Counted from the first letter of the stretch, positions 19,357 through 28,604 are shown. The stretch: 64,000 bases of DNA from Streptomyces avicenniae (GCF_000719135.1 NZ_JOEK01000007.1:1-64000), one strand, 5' to 3'. Made by a program: numbers and translations. The notes: a model not told the origin generated them from the letters alone.

Positions 19357-20394
19357 ATGAGCTCTTCCCCTGATCTGGTGCCACCCCTCCCGCCCGGCCA
19401 GCCCCTGCACGAACCGGACACCCCGCCCGCCGCCACGCTGGGTGGCGAACAGCGCAGCTCGGTCGAGCAGGTGGCGCTGCTCCTGTTCATCGTCGTGCCC
19501 TTCCTCGCGCTGGTGGCGGCGGTGCCGCTGGCCTGGGGGTGGGGGGTGAGCTGGGTGGACCTGGCGCTGATGACCGTCTTCTACTTCATCGGCTGCCACG
19601 GCATCACGATCGGGTTCCACCGCTACTTCACGCACGGCGCGTTCAAGGCAAAGCGGCCCATGCGGATCGCGCTCGCGATCGCCGGGTCCGTGGCGGTGGA
19701 GGGGCCGCTCGTCCGCTGGGTCGCGGACCACCGCAAGCACCACAAGCACTCGGACGCGGAGGGCGACCCGCACTCGCCCTGGCGCTACGGCGAGACGCTG
19801 CCCGCCCTGCTCAAGGGGCTGTGGTGGGCGCACATGGCGTGGATGTTCGACACCGAGCACACGAACCAGCAGAAGTACGCGCCCGACCTGATCAAGGACG
19901 CGGACATCCGGCGGATCTCGCGGCAGTTCGTGCTGTGGACGGTGGTGTCGGTGGCGACCCCCGCCGTGCTCGGCGCGCTGCTCACGTGGTCGTGGCAGGG
20001 GGCGGTGACGGCGTTCTTCTGGGCGTCGCTGGTGCGCATCGCGCTGCTGCACCACGTCACGTGGTCGATCAACTCGATCTGCCACGCGGTGGGCAAGCGC
20101 CCGTTCAAGTCGCGTGACCGCTCGGGGAACGTGTGGTGGCTGGCGATCCTGTCGTGCGGCGAGTCCTGGCACAACCTGCACCACGCGGACCCCACCTGCG
20201 CACGGCACGGCGTGGACCGCTGGCAGTTCGACTCCAGCGCGCGGCTGATCCGCTGGTTCGAGAAGGCGGGCTGGGTCTACGACGTCCGCTGGCCGAAGGC
20301 GGAACGTATCGACGCGAAGCGCCACAAGCCGGACATGGATGAGGCCGAAGCGGAACAAAACCGGAAGGAGACGACCACAGCCCACGCGGCATGA
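19357..20394 (+). CDS. membrane fatty acyl desaturase (delta-9 type)
   Basis: The 345-residue membrane di-iron enzyme has all three histidine boxes in order: HRYFTH near residue 88, HRKHHKH near 126 and HNLHHAD near 271. Hydrophobic segments lie at about 41-65, 70-88 and 190-215. It introduces a double bond into acyl chains (CoA- or lipid-linked) and so tunes membrane fluidity. The stop overlaps the ATG of the TetR gene by 4 bases, so the two are translationally coupled. Confidence 0.93.
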   Translation: MSSSPDLVPPLPPGQPLHEPDTPPAATLGGEQRSSVEQVALLLFIVVPFLALVAAVPLAWGWGVSWVDLALMTVFYFIGCHGITIGFHRYFTHGAFKAKRPMRIALAIAGSVAVEGPLVRWVADHRKHHKHSDAEGDPHSPWRYGETLPALLKGLWWAHMAWMFDTEHTNQQKYAPDLIKDADIRRISRQFVLWTVVSVATPAVLGALLTWSWQGAVTAFFWASLVRIALLHHVTWSINSICHAVGKRPFKSRDRSGNVWWLAILSCGESWHNLHHADPTCARHGVDRWQFDSSARLIRWFEKAGWVYDVRWPKAERIDAKRHKPDMDEAEAEQNRKETTTAHAA

Positions 20395-21080
20395 TGGAGA
20401 GCGTGGCGACCGACAACAGCATCAGAGACGACGGCAAGGACCGGCCCGCCCGCCCCGCGAGGCGGGCGCGTCGGCGCATGACCGGCACGGAACGCCGGGA
20501 GCAACTGCTGGACATCGGGCGCACGCTCTTCGCCGAGCGCGGCTTCGACGGCACGTCGGTGGAGGAGATCGCGGCGAAGGCCGGGGTCTCCAAGCCCGTC
20601 GTGTACGAGCACTTCGGCGGCAAGGAAGGGCTGTACGCGGTCGTCGTGGACCGCGAGATGTCCCGGCTGCTGGAGATGGTGACGGGCGCGCTGACCGCGG
20701 GGCACCCGCGTGAGCTGCTGGAACAGGCGGCGTTCGCGCTGCTCGACTACATCGAGCAGTCCACCGACGGGTTCCACATCCTCGTGCGCGACTCGCCGGT
20801 GGCGCAGGCGACCGGCACGTTCGCGTCGCTCATCGGCGACATCGCCACCCGCGTCGAGGACATCCTCGGACACGAGTTCAAGAGCCGCGGCTTCGACGCG
20901 AAGCTGGCGCCGATGTACGCGCAGGCGCTCGTCGGGATGGTGGCGCTGACGGGGCAGTGGTGGCTGAACGTGCGCCGCCCGAAGAAGGGCGAGGTCGCCG
21001 CGCACCTGGTGAACCTGGCCTGGCACGGCCTTCAGGGGCTGGAGCACGACCCGAGGCTCATGGGCCGCCGCCGGGCGTGA
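20391..21080 (+). CDS. TetR-family regulator coupled to desaturase
   Basis: The 229-residue protein has a basic N-terminal tail and a TetR helix-turn-helix at about residues 35-80 (TSVEEIAAKAGVSKPVVYEHF). A ligand-binding helical domain follows. The ATGA overlap with the desaturase implies co-expression, and by analogy with known desaturase repressors it probably senses acyl-CoA and controls its own operon. The inverted repeat at 19173-19205 is the best operator candidate. Confidence 0.88.
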   Translation: MMESVATDNSIRDDGKDRPARPARRARRRMTGTERREQLLDIGRTLFAERGFDGTSVEEIAAKAGVSKPVVYEHFGGKEGLYAVVVDREMSRLLEMVTGALTAGHPRELLEQAAFALLDYIEQSTDGFHILVRDSPVAQATGTFASLIGDIATRVEDILGHEFKSRGFDAKLAPMYAQALVGMVALTGQWWLNVRRPKKGEVAAHLVNLAWHGLQGLEHDPRLMGRRRA

Positions 21081-21137
21081 CGTACGCCGGGCCCCGACGC
21101 GAGCCCGGCGCGGGCACGAGCGCGGCACAGACACGAG

Positions 21138-21173
21138 CGACCCCCTCCCCGGGGTGGTGTGGGGAGGGGGTCG
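21138..21173. terminator. bidirectional terminator between tetR and rodlin
   Basis: CGACCCCCTCCCC and GGGGAGGGGGTCG form a perfect 13-bp stem with a 10-base loop, between convergent genes ending at 21080 and 21225. Confidence 0.85.
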
Positions 21174-21224
21174 CCGCTTGCGGAGCACCGGTCAGAAGGC
21201 CGAAGAAGCCGGGTCCGCGGGGCC

Positions 21225-21629
21225 TCAGTGGCGCGAGACGCCGTTCTCCGACAGGACCGACAGGTCCGACAGGAGGTGCGACAGCGGCGCGTCGCCCTGG
21301 ACCTGGGTGGAGTTGTCGGAGCAGGTCTGGAACGCCTTGTTGTTCAGGAGGTCCTGAACACCGACGTTGACGAGCGCCACCAGGCTCTGGGCCTCGATCT
21401 GCGGAACGGCGATGCAGGGCTTGTTCAGCGAGCCGTTGATCAGGCCGATGTTGGGGCTCATGTAGCCACCGGTGGTGGTGTTGCCGTAAGCCTGCCCGGC
21501 GCCGTTGCCGTTGACCGTCTGCGGGCCGTTCGCGTCGCCGCCGATGGCCATGGCCGGGGAGGCCACGGCACCGGCCACGCCGAGGGCGGAGGCCGCGACG
21601 GCAACCGTGGCAAGCGTCTTCTTGATCAC
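21225..21629 (-). CDS. rodlin, aerial-surface fibre protein
   Basis: The 134-residue secreted protein starts at a GTG (VIKKTLATVAVAA) with GGAAGGAC upstream; the longer open frame is not signal-like. A signal peptide ends near SPAMA. The mature part matches RdlA/RdlB as I remember them: NGPQTVNGNGAGQAYGN, LINGSLNKPCIAVP, LVALVNVGVQDLLNN, CSDNSTQ and a final LSENGVSRH. It has two conserved Cys. Rodlins organise chaplin fibres into the rodlet layer of spores and aerial hyphae. No chaplin or second rodlin gene is seen nearby. Confidence 0.87.
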   Translation of the reverse strand: MIKKTLATVAVAASALGVAGAVASPAMAIGGDANGPQTVNGNGAGQAYGNTTTGGYMSPNIGLINGSLNKPCIAVPQIEAQSLVALVNVGVQDLLNNKAFQTCSDNSTQVQGDAPLSHLLSDLSVLSENGVSRH

Positions 21630-21807
21630 TGGCTTGTCCTTCCGAATGACGGGGTGCCCTGTTCTTGGAGCGACCTGAACAACGCGTACGGAGGGATTCG
21701 GTTGCCGCCGTTCACCCGTTCCGACCAATCCCGGGGCTCTTTCAGCCGCTCGTTGACCTGCTGTCATACCGGGATGACCGCCTCACGCCCGTGGGGGAAC
21801 CGCCCGC

Positions 21808-22638
21808 TCAGAGCCGCAGGGCGACGGCGAAGATCCGCCGGAACGGGAGGACGGTGCCGTGCGGCCCCGCCGGGTAGGCGGCGCGCAGGGCGTCGCGGTA
21901 CGCGGCGAGGAAGGCGTCGTGCGCCTCGCGGTCGTCGTCCAGCGCGGTGAGGACGGGGCGCAGGCCGGTGCCCTTCACCCAGTCGAGGACCGGGTCGTCG
22001 CCCGGCAGGACGTGGAGATAGGTGGTCTCCCAGGCGTCCACGGCGCAGCCGAGGCGGGTCAGCGCGTCCAGGTAGGTGGTGGCGGGGTGCGAGGCGCCCT
22101 GATGGCGCAGGACGTCGCCGAGGCGGTCGCGCCAGCGGGGGCTTTCGCACAGCTCGCGCAGGAGGACGTGGCTCGGCGCGTCGAAGTTGCCGGGGACCTG
22201 GAAGGCGAGGACGCCGTGGGGGGCGAGCCCGTCGATCCAGTCGGGGAACAGGTCGAGGTGGCCGGGGACCCACTGGAGGGCCGCGTTGGAGAGGATCAGG
22301 TCGAACGGCTCCTCGGGCCGCCAGGTGGCGAGGTCGGCCTGCGCGAAATCGAGCGTGCCGCCACCGGTGAGCGCCCCGGCGTGGTGGCGGGCCTCGGCGA
22401 GCATGGCGGGCGAGTTGTCGTAGCCGGTGATGCGGGCGGCGGGGAGGTGGTCCGCGACGACGAGGCTCGGCTTGCCGGGGCCGCAGCCGAGGTCGGCGAC
22501 GCGCGGGGTCTGCCCGTCGGCGGGGCGCGGCGGGGGGACGCGGGCGAGGAGCTCGTGGAGCGGGCGGGTGCGGTGGCCGCTGTGGCGCTGGTACTGGGTG
22601 GGGTCCCAGGTGGCCGGGGCAGGGGGGCGAGGCGTCAT
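21808..22638 (-). CDS. tam: trans-aconitate 2-methyltransferase
   Basis: The 276-residue SAM-dependent methyltransferase contains motif I VADLGCGPGKPSLVV, the acidic ITGYDNSPAMLAEAR, and family-specific LSNAALQWVPGHLDLF and FQVPGNFDAPSH. It methylates trans-aconitate, an inhibitor of aconitase, and so protects the citric acid cycle. It is divergent from a MarR gene, exactly as tam/tamR are arranged in S. coelicolor. Confidence 0.92.
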   Translation of the reverse strand: MTPRPPAPATWDPTQYQRHSGHRTRPLHELLARVPPPRPADGQTPRVADLGCGPGKPSLVVADHLPAARITGYDNSPAMLAEARHHAGALTGGGTLDFAQADLATWRPEEPFDLILSNAALQWVPGHLDLFPDWIDGLAPHGVLAFQVPGNFDAPSHVLLRELCESPRWRDRLGDVLRHQGASHPATTYLDALTRLGCAVDAWETTYLHVLPGDDPVLDWVKGTGLRPVLTALDDDREAHDAFLAAYRDALRAAYPAGPHGTVLPFRRIFAVALRL

Positions 22639-22666
22639 GGGCGCATGCTGCCCCCTTCATTTCTCG

Positions 22667-22717
22667 ACGTCAAGAAACTTGATGTGATGAGACTCCATGT
22701 CGTGAGACTTCATATCG
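22667..22717. promoter_or_regulatory. TamR-type operator region: palindrome plus tandem repeat
   Basis: ACGTCAAG (22667-22674) and CTTGATGT (22678-22685) form a near-perfect palindrome with an AAA centre. Two adjoining 15-bp direct repeats follow, TGAGACTCCATGTCG at 22688 and TGAGACTTCATATCG at 22703, with 13 of 15 bases shared. All lie in the 101-base gap between tam and tamR, where the MarR protein would control both genes. Confidence 0.7.
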
Positions 22718-22739
22718 ACACAACAACTAGACTGTGCGC

Positions 22740-23237
22740 ATGGAGGACGAGGTGGACCGGCTGGTGGCGGCCTGGCGGCGCGAGCGCCCCGACCTGGACG
22801 TCGAGCCGCTGGAGGTGCTCAGCCGCGTCAGCAGGCTGGCCAGGCACCTGGACCGCGCGCGGCGGCTGGCGTTCGCCGAGCGCGACCTCGAACCGTGGGA
22901 GTTCGACGTGCTCACCGCGCTGCGCCGCGCGGGCGACCCCTACCAGCTCTCCCCCGGCCAGCTGCTGACCCAGACCCTGGTCACCTCGGGCACCATGACC
23001 AACCGCATCGACCGCCTCGCGAAGAAGGGGCTCGTCGAGCGGCTGCCCGACCCGAGCGACCGGCGCGGCGTCCTCGTGCGGCTGACCGGCGCCGGACAGC
23101 GCCAGGCCGACGAGGCGCTGGCCCGGCTGCTGGAGCAGGAACGCGCCCTCCTCGGCGACCTGACCGCGGGGCAGCGGCGCGAGCTCGCCGCGCTGCTGCG
23201 CGTCCTGACCGCGCCGTTCGACAACATCCCGATCTGA
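22740..23237 (+). CDS. tamR: MarR-family regulator, TamR type
   Basis: The 165-residue winged-helix protein has a long N-terminal helical extension (VDRLVAAWRRERPDLDVEPLEVLSR) typical of the UrtR/TamR branch, then the recognition helix region SGTMTNRIDRLAKKGLVERL and the wing DPSDRRGVLVRLT. TamR of S. coelicolor binds the tam promoter and responds to citrate and trans-aconitate. The call rests on the same divergent arrangement with tam and on the N-terminal helix. Confidence 0.87.
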   Translation: MEDEVDRLVAAWRRERPDLDVEPLEVLSRVSRLARHLDRARRLAFAERDLEPWEFDVLTALRRAGDPYQLSPGQLLTQTLVTSGTMTNRIDRLAKKGLVERLPDPSDRRGVLVRLTGAGQRQADEALARLLEQERALLGDLTAGQRRELAALLRVLTAPFDNIPI

Positions 23238-23259
23238 GCGCGCCCCCGGCGGCGCCCGG

Positions 23260-24699
23260 CTACAGGCCGACGTCGCGCCTGGCCAGGTCCGCCAGCGACT
23301 CACGCCGCACCAGCAGCCGCGCGCGCCCGTCCGCCACCGCCACGACGGGCGGGCGCCCGACCATGTTGTAGGCGGACGCCATGGACAGGTGGTACGCCCC
23401 CGCGACCGGCAGCGCCAGCAGGTCGCCCGGCCGGATGTCGCCCGGCAGCGGCACGTCGCGGGCCAGCACGTCCCCCGCCTCGCAGTGACGGCCGACGACC
23501 GTGACCGGCCGGGGGCCGCTCTCCGGGCGGCGGCCGATGAGCCGGGGCGCGTACCGCTCCCCGTACAGCGCGGGCCGCGGGTTGTCGCTCATGCCGCCGT
23601 CCACGGCCACGTACGTCCGCTCGCCGGGGCCGCGCTTGACCGTCACCACCCGGTAGAGCGCCACCCCCGCCGGGCCCGTCACGGCGCGGCCCGGCTCGAT
23701 CGCCAGGCGCGGCGCGGGCAGCCCGTTCGCGGCGCAGCTCTCCATGAGTTCGGCGCGCATGCGCGGCGCCAGGGCGCGGACGTCCAGCTCCTCGTCCCCG
23801 GGGCGGTAGGCGACGCCGTGGCCGCCGCCGAGGTTCAGCTCGGGCAGGACGGCGCCGTACTGGTCGCGCACCCGGGCGAGCAGCCCGACGAGGCGGCGGA
23901 CCGCCGACAGGTAGGGCTTCGGCGACGTGATCTGCGAGCCCAGGTGGCAGTGCAGCCCGACGAGTTCGAGACGCGGCTGCGCGAGGACGCGCCCGACGGC
24001 GTGCTGCGCCGAGCCGTCGGGCAGCGCGAGGCCGAACTTCTGGTCGAGGGTGCCCGTGCGGACCTTCTCGTGCCCCCCGGCCGCGATGCCGGGGGCCACC
24101 CGCAGCAGCACCTTCTGTCGGGACCCGCGCGGGACCTGCGCCGCGAGCCGCACGATCTCGGACGTGCTGTCGATGACGATCCGGCCGACGCCCAGGCGCA
24201 GCGCGGCGCGCAGGTCGTCCGGGCTCTTCGCGTTGCCGTGCAGCACCATCCGCTCCGCAGGGAATCCGGCGGCGGCGGCCAGCTCCAGCTCACCGGCCGA
24301 GCAGACGTCGAGGCCGAGTCCCTCCTCCTCGATCCAGTGGACGAGGGCGCGGCACAGGAACGCCTTGGCCGCGTAGTACACGTCGGTGTCGGGGAAGGCC
24401 GCGCGGTAGGCGCGGCTCCGGTGCCTGACCTCCGCCTCGTCGAGGACGTACGTGGGCGTGCCGTGCCGGTCGGCCAGCTCGGCGAGCCTGACGCCGCCGA
24501 CGAGCATGTCCCCGCCGTCCGCCGCGAACTGCGCGGAGCGCGGCCAGACGGCCAGGTCGGGGACGCGGAGCGGGCCCGCGGACCTCGCCTGCGCGGGGAC
24601 GCGCGGGGTGGCCGGGGGGAGCTGCGAGCGGGGCGGGGTGTCGGACTGCGGGCCGGACTGCGGGCCTGAACGAGGGCTGGTGCGGGTCTGTGTGGTCAT
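23260..24699 (-). CDS. diaminopimelate decarboxylase family protein (lysA paralogue type)
   Basis: The 479-residue PLP enzyme has a fold-type III barrel: PLP lysine in VYYAAKAFLCRALV, HGNAKSPDDLRAAL, HCHLGSQ, GGGHGVAY and EPGRAVTGPAG, then a C-terminal beta domain with HCEAGDVLARDV carrying the substrate Cys. The first 50 residues (MTTQTRTSPRSGPQSGPQSD) are low-complexity and unlike housekeeping LysA. Family members decarboxylate meso-diaminopimelate or related amino acids. In Streptomyces the housekeeping lysA lies elsewhere as I recall, so this is probably a paralogue. It is co-directional with the SAV_915-like gene, 16 bases away. Confidence 0.85.
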   Translation of the reverse strand: MTTQTRTSPRSGPQSGPQSDTPPRSQLPPATPRVPAQARSAGPLRVPDLAVWPRSAQFAADGGDMLVGGVRLAELADRHGTPTYVLDEAEVRHRSRAYRAAFPDTDVYYAAKAFLCRALVHWIEEEGLGLDVCSAGELELAAAAGFPAERMVLHGNAKSPDDLRAALRLGVGRIVIDSTSEIVRLAAQVPRGSRQKVLLRVAPGIAAGGHEKVRTGTLDQKFGLALPDGSAQHAVGRVLAQPRLELVGLHCHLGSQITSPKPYLSAVRRLVGLLARVRDQYGAVLPELNLGGGHGVAYRPGDEELDVRALAPRMRAELMESCAANGLPAPRLAIEPGRAVTGPAGVALYRVVTVKRGPGERTYVAVDGGMSDNPRPALYGERYAPRLIGRRPESGPRPVTVVGRHCEAGDVLARDVPLPGDIRPGDLLALPVAGAYHLSMASAYNMVGRPPVVAVADGRARLLVRRESLADLARRDVGL

Positions 24700-24715
24700 G
24701 CGGGGTGCCTTCCCG

Positions 24716-25060
24716 TCACGCGGCGGTGAGCGCCCGGCGCGGCGTACGGTCGGCGGCCGGGGCGACGAGCTGCGGGTCAAGGGTGAGTGCGACGGCGCCG
24801 AGCGGCGCGGTGAGCGCGCGCAGCGCGGGTTCCGACAGGCGGACCCACTGCTGCCAGGGGCCGAGGACGGCGACCAGCCGGTCCTGGGTGGTGAAGGCGA
24901 CCGCGGTGCGGGCGCCGAGGGAGTCACGGAACAGGCGGACCGTGACCCCTGCCGGGCCCGGCCGGACGGGTACGTGCAGTGGTCCGGCCGGGCCCCCGTC
25001 GCAGGGGTCCGCCTCCTCCGGGTCCCCGGCCGCTTCGCCGGGGGACGTGCGGTGGGTCAT
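24716..25060 (-). CDS. SAV_915-like (SseB-related) small protein
   Basis: The 114-residue protein has a core VRLFRDSLGARTAVAFTTQDRLVAVLG followed by WVRLSEPALRALTAPLG and LTLDPQLVA. I recognise this as the SAV_915-type family of streptomycetes, related to the SseB N-terminal fold. No function is known. It immediately precedes the decarboxylase gene on the same strand, so the two are probably one transcript. Confidence 0.72.
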   Translation of the reverse strand: MTHRTSPGEAAGDPEEADPCDGGPAGPLHVPVRPGPAGVTVRLFRDSLGARTAVAFTTQDRLVAVLGPWQQWVRLSEPALRALTAPLGAVALTLDPQLVAPAADRTPRRALTAA

Positions 25061-25554
25061 GGTGCGCTCCCAGGTTCCGTCACGGACGGCCGGTGCCGCC
25101 GTGCTGCGGTACTGCCGGTGCTCGCCGTCGTCGGCGACGGCGCGAAAGCGACGTTATGCGGCGTTCCGGGGTGACGGCCGGGCGCTGACGATGCCCTGAC
25201 GCGCGGCGCGCGGCCGTTGACGCGACCGCTACTCGCGCGCGGCTGCGGCCTGTTCGGCGCGGGCGCGCGGGCGGGATCGGGCGGACACGGACGTGTCCGT
25301 GCGCGGGAGGGGCCTCGTGCTCATGCGGAACTCCTCTGGGGCACGACGAAAGGCCACGGCGGGCCGGGTGCGGATGGAGTCGGCAGAGGGCGGTCAAGGG
25401 GCGTCCCGGCCCCTCCCCTGTCGTGACCAGTGTCCCGCCCGCCGGGGAGCGCCGGGAAGAGGGTGTTCACGCCAAAACGGACACCCACCGCGCGCCGGGC
25501 GCGAGGGCCGTCGTCCGCCGGGCACCTCGTGCGCGACGGCGGCGCCCGGCGGGG
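25061..25554. other. gap without a convincing gene
   Basis: This 494-base stretch lies upstream of the SAV_915-like gene and downstream of exonuclease III. Short open frames here are Arg/Pro-rich and lack codon bias or ribosome sites. GGACACG-GA-CGTGTCC at 25283-25298 is a compact inverted repeat that could be an operator. Nothing else is recognised. Confidence 0.5.
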
Positions 25555-26358
25555 TCAGAGGTCGTAGACGGCGGTGACGGGGGCGTGGTCCGACCAGCGC
25601 TCGGCGTGGGTCGCGGCGCGTTCGACGTACGCCTTGACGCAGCGGGCGGCGAGGCCGGGCGTCGCGACATGGAGGTCGATGCGCCAGCCCGTGTCGCGGT
25701 CGAACGCCCCGCCCCGGTAGGACCACCAGCTGTACGGGCCGTCCTGACCCGGGTGCTGCGCGCGGACCACGTCCGTCCAGCCGCCGTCGTCCGGCGTCAG
25801 GACGCGGGTGAGCCAGGCGCGCTCCTCGGGGAGGAAGCCCGACCTGTCGCGGTTGGCACGCCAGTTCTTCAGGTCGGCCTCGCGGTGCGCGATGTTCCAG
25901 TCGCCGCAGACCAGCGCCTCGCGGCCCCCGGCGGCGGCGCGGGCGCGCAGGCCCGTGAGATAGGGCAGGAAGGCCGCCATGAAGCGTTCCTTCTCGGCCT
26001 GCCGCTCCGTGCCGACCTCGCCCGACGGCAGGTAGAGGCTGGCCACGGTCACGCCCGGCAGGTCCACCTCGACGTAGCGGCCCGACAGGGCGAACTCGGG
26101 GGCGCCGAAGCCGATCCTGACCGCCTCGGGCTCGCGGCGGGTGAGCAGGGCGACGCCCGCGCGGCCCTTCGCCTGCGCCGGGGCCCAGACGGCGTGCCAC
26201 CCGTCGGGGGCGCGGACGGCCTCGGGCAGCTGCTCCTCCAGGGCGCGTACCTCCTGGAGGCAGACCACGTCCGCGTCGGTGGCGTCCAGCCACGCGCGGT
26301 AGCCCTTCCCGGCCGCGGCGCGCAGGCCGTTCACGTTCGCGGTCGTCACGGTGAACAT
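25555..26358 (-). CDS. xth: exodeoxyribonuclease III / AP endonuclease
   Basis: The 267-residue EEP-fold enzyme has VTTANVNGLRAA at the start, CLQEVR (metal Glu), GDWNIAH (catalytic Asp and Asn), RIDLHV and the terminal DHAPV (catalytic Asp-His). It nicks DNA at abasic sites and removes 3' blocks. GDWNIAH replaces the more usual GDxNIAxxxxD spacing but keeps the residues. The ATG at 26358 fits family length. Confidence 0.92.
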   Translation of the reverse strand: MFTVTTANVNGLRAAAGKGYRAWLDATDADVVCLQEVRALEEQLPEAVRAPDGWHAVWAPAQAKGRAGVALLTRREPEAVRIGFGAPEFALSGRYVEVDLPGVTVASLYLPSGEVGTERQAEKERFMAAFLPYLTGLRARAAAGGREALVCGDWNIAHREADLKNWRANRDRSGFLPEERAWLTRVLTPDDGGWTDVVRAQHPGQDGPYSWWSYRGGAFDRDTGWRIDLHVATPGLAARCVKAYVERAATHAERWSDHAPVTAVYDL

Positions 26359-26562
26359 GCCGTGAGCCTACGCCGGGGCGGGGGGACGGCGGTGGGGACG
26401 TGTCGCGTCCCACACCAGGGCGACCTCCTCGAAATTTGCTGTTCACAACACCAGGTCAGCCGCGGGACCTTCCGGCCCTCGTCACGTGATCCGGCTTATG
26501 GGCAGGCCACTTGGCGAGTAGGCTGCGCGGATCACCGTGGCATCGCACTTTGCGGGGGCGAC

Positions 26563-28296
26563 ATGGACGAGAAGACACCTGCCGATTTCGGGAGGGCCGA
26601 CGTCGAACGGGGCGGCTGGGCCCCGTGGACGGACAGCGCGGCCTTCGCCGACGAACTGGACGTCGAGGACATGGGCGACACGGCCGCGGCCTACCTGCGG
26701 GCCGCCACCGAGGTCTCGACCGTGGGCGACCTCTCCCGCAGGGCCACGGAGCTGTCGGCCGACGCCGGTGCCCTCGACGGCGACGCCCTCGTGGACGCCG
26801 AGGGCCGCATCGAGGTGACGGAACGCGACCTGGGCGAGGGCGAGGTGCAGGAGACCGTCAGGCTCCTCGTCCGGTCCATGAACCTGGCCGTGAGCACCGA
26901 GGAGGAGGTCCGCGCCCTCGTCCACGGCCCCGGCGCGCTCGACGAGCGCTTCGAGGAGCACCTCGCCGGGGTGCGTGACGAGTACCACGCGGCGCAGGCC
27001 GCGGTGGCGGCCCTCAACGCCGAGGTGCCGCAGGGGGACGAGCAGCCGCCGGTCTGGGAACTCACCGTGCGCGGCGACACGTTCCGCGTCGAGGCGCCGG
27101 GCGGCGTCTACCGGCTCGGGGAGGACGTCGTCGCGGGCATCAGGCAGCGCCACCTGGACGCGGCGCGGGCGGACGCCACGGACACCGGCCTCGACATCCG
27201 GGAGGCCGTCGAGGTGTACCGGCGGGAACTCATCGGCATGTCGGCCGAGCTGGACCCGTACGGCTTCGACCTCACCGGCGGACCGCTCGGGCTGTGGACC
27301 ACACCCGAGATGGCGGCCTGGTCCGCGCGCGGGCTGCTCGGCGAGTTCATCGACGGCGGGGGGAGGCCCGACACGGAGAAGCTGCTCTACTTCAGCGAGG
27401 GCCTCGACGCGCTCGTGCGGTCGGTGTTCGGCACGAACGGCGACCCCGGCGCCGCCGCGCGGGACATGACCGAGGAGGAACGCGCCTTCCTCGTCGCCTT
27501 CTTCCGCGCCCTGGACGAGGAACCCACTGGCGGCCGGGCCGACATCCTCTCGGGCCTCGGCGGCGACCAGCCGCTGCTGGAGGACCCGGGGGACCAGGGG
27601 CGGCACACCGCGACGCTCCAGCGGCTGGCCGACGGGGTGTCCCTGTTGCTGAACCCGCAGCTCGGCGGCATCGACCCGCGTGACCCGGCGAACGCGGACG
27701 ACGTGCCGCTCGCCGTACGCCGCTTCGTCTACGACGAACCCGCGGTCGCGTGGGCCAGGGAGCCGGTCACCGAGTCCGAGGTGGACGCCCGCTGGGGCGA
27801 CCTGAACGACCTGAACGGCTTCGGCGGCCTCATGGCGACCGCGAGCGTCGGCCCCGGCGAGCACTTCGGCCGTGACCTGGCCGGGGCGGCGACGCGCGTC
27901 CAGACGCAACTGAACGACTTCTCCTTCGACTTCGGGAAGCACAACCTGCCGCCGATCGAGGTGACGGGCCCCGACGGCATGCTCCGCGCGGTCTCCGAGA
28001 GCGGCGAGGTGTCCGCCGGGCTGCTCGCCGACCGTGGCTTCCGGGACAGCGTGCTCGACCTGCCCTGGGCGGACGGCGCGGGCCCGGCGCTGCTGATCGA
28101 GAACGGCACGGCGGTCCCGGCCGGGGTGGAGCCCGGCAGCGCCGAGGCGCGGCCGTACGAGCGGGCGGCGGGGCATGTCGCGGCGGGCGCCGAGTACCTG
28201 TTCCCCGAGGCGGGCGAGGGAGCCCGCGTGTCGGCCGCCGACCGGCGGATCGAGCTGGCGCTCGCCGACCTGCGGGGCGACGGCGACGCGCCGTAG
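26563..28296 (+). CDS. large unknown Streptomyces-type protein, paralogue of 4450-5748
   Basis: The 577-residue protein has no signal peptide or membrane helix and is acidic. It starts at ATG 26563 after GCGGGGGCG. Along its whole length it follows the product at 4450-5748: DMGDTAAAYLRAA, LVHGPGALDERF, IRQRHLDAA, LDPYGFDLTGGPLGLW, then MTEEERAFLVAFFRAL. It has about 145 extra residues, mostly an insertion near residues 150-185 and a longer C-terminal part (AGHVAAGAEYLFPEAGEG). A link to DUF6571-type proteins is tentative. This copy is not next to a toxin gene. Confidence 0.75.
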   Translation: MDEKTPADFGRADVERGGWAPWTDSAAFADELDVEDMGDTAAAYLRAATEVSTVGDLSRRATELSADAGALDGDALVDAEGRIEVTERDLGEGEVQETVRLLVRSMNLAVSTEEEVRALVHGPGALDERFEEHLAGVRDEYHAAQAAVAALNAEVPQGDEQPPVWELTVRGDTFRVEAPGGVYRLGEDVVAGIRQRHLDAARADATDTGLDIREAVEVYRRELIGMSAELDPYGFDLTGGPLGLWTTPEMAAWSARGLLGEFIDGGGRPDTEKLLYFSEGLDALVRSVFGTNGDPGAAARDMTEEERAFLVAFFRALDEEPTGGRADILSGLGGDQPLLEDPGDQGRHTATLQRLADGVSLLLNPQLGGIDPRDPANADDVPLAVRRFVYDEPAVAWAREPVTESEVDARWGDLNDLNGFGGLMATASVGPGEHFGRDLAGAATRVQTQLNDFSFDFGKHNLPPIEVTGPDGMLRAVSESGEVSAGLLADRGFRDSVLDLPWADGAGPALLIENGTAVPAGVEPGSAEARPYERAAGHVAAGAEYLFPEAGEGARVSAADRRIELALADLRGDGDAP

Positions 28297-28604
28297 AGCG
28301 TCGGCGGACGGCGGACGGCGGGTTCACAGGGGGAGCCGGGGGCTGGGCCGCCGGCTCGTGGAGCCACCGACCTGTCGCCGGGCGACACGGCCGCGGCGGA
28401 GTGGGGCGCGGGCAGCTCCGGCCTGTCGGCGGCGGTCGTGCGGGGTGGAGGGGGCGTGCGGGTGCGCGACGTACCCGTACGTCTCGTCGGGAAGTACGCG
28501 CGTCACGACGGGCGGGTGGGGCGGTGGGCGCACGCGCCGCCCTCCCCGTGGGCCGTTCGCACGGCGTGTGCGGCGGCGTGGCGACAGGTTCGTACCATGG
28601 CCGC
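28297..28604. other. gap without a convincing gene
   Basis: This 308-base stretch between the unknown paralogue and the GNAT gene contains only short Arg/Gly-rich frames on both strands. No hairpin of note and no recognised site were seen; it must include the GNAT promoter. Confidence 0.45.

Noticed and set aside
25080..25397. Short minus-strand frame (105 codons) in the 25-kb gap
   Set aside because: Arg/Pro/His-rich, no ribosome site, no family; treated as non-coding.
26482..28176. 564-codon minus-strand frame opposite the unknown paralogue
   Set aside because: The plus-strand frame aligns with the product at 4450-5748, so the minus frame is a shadow.
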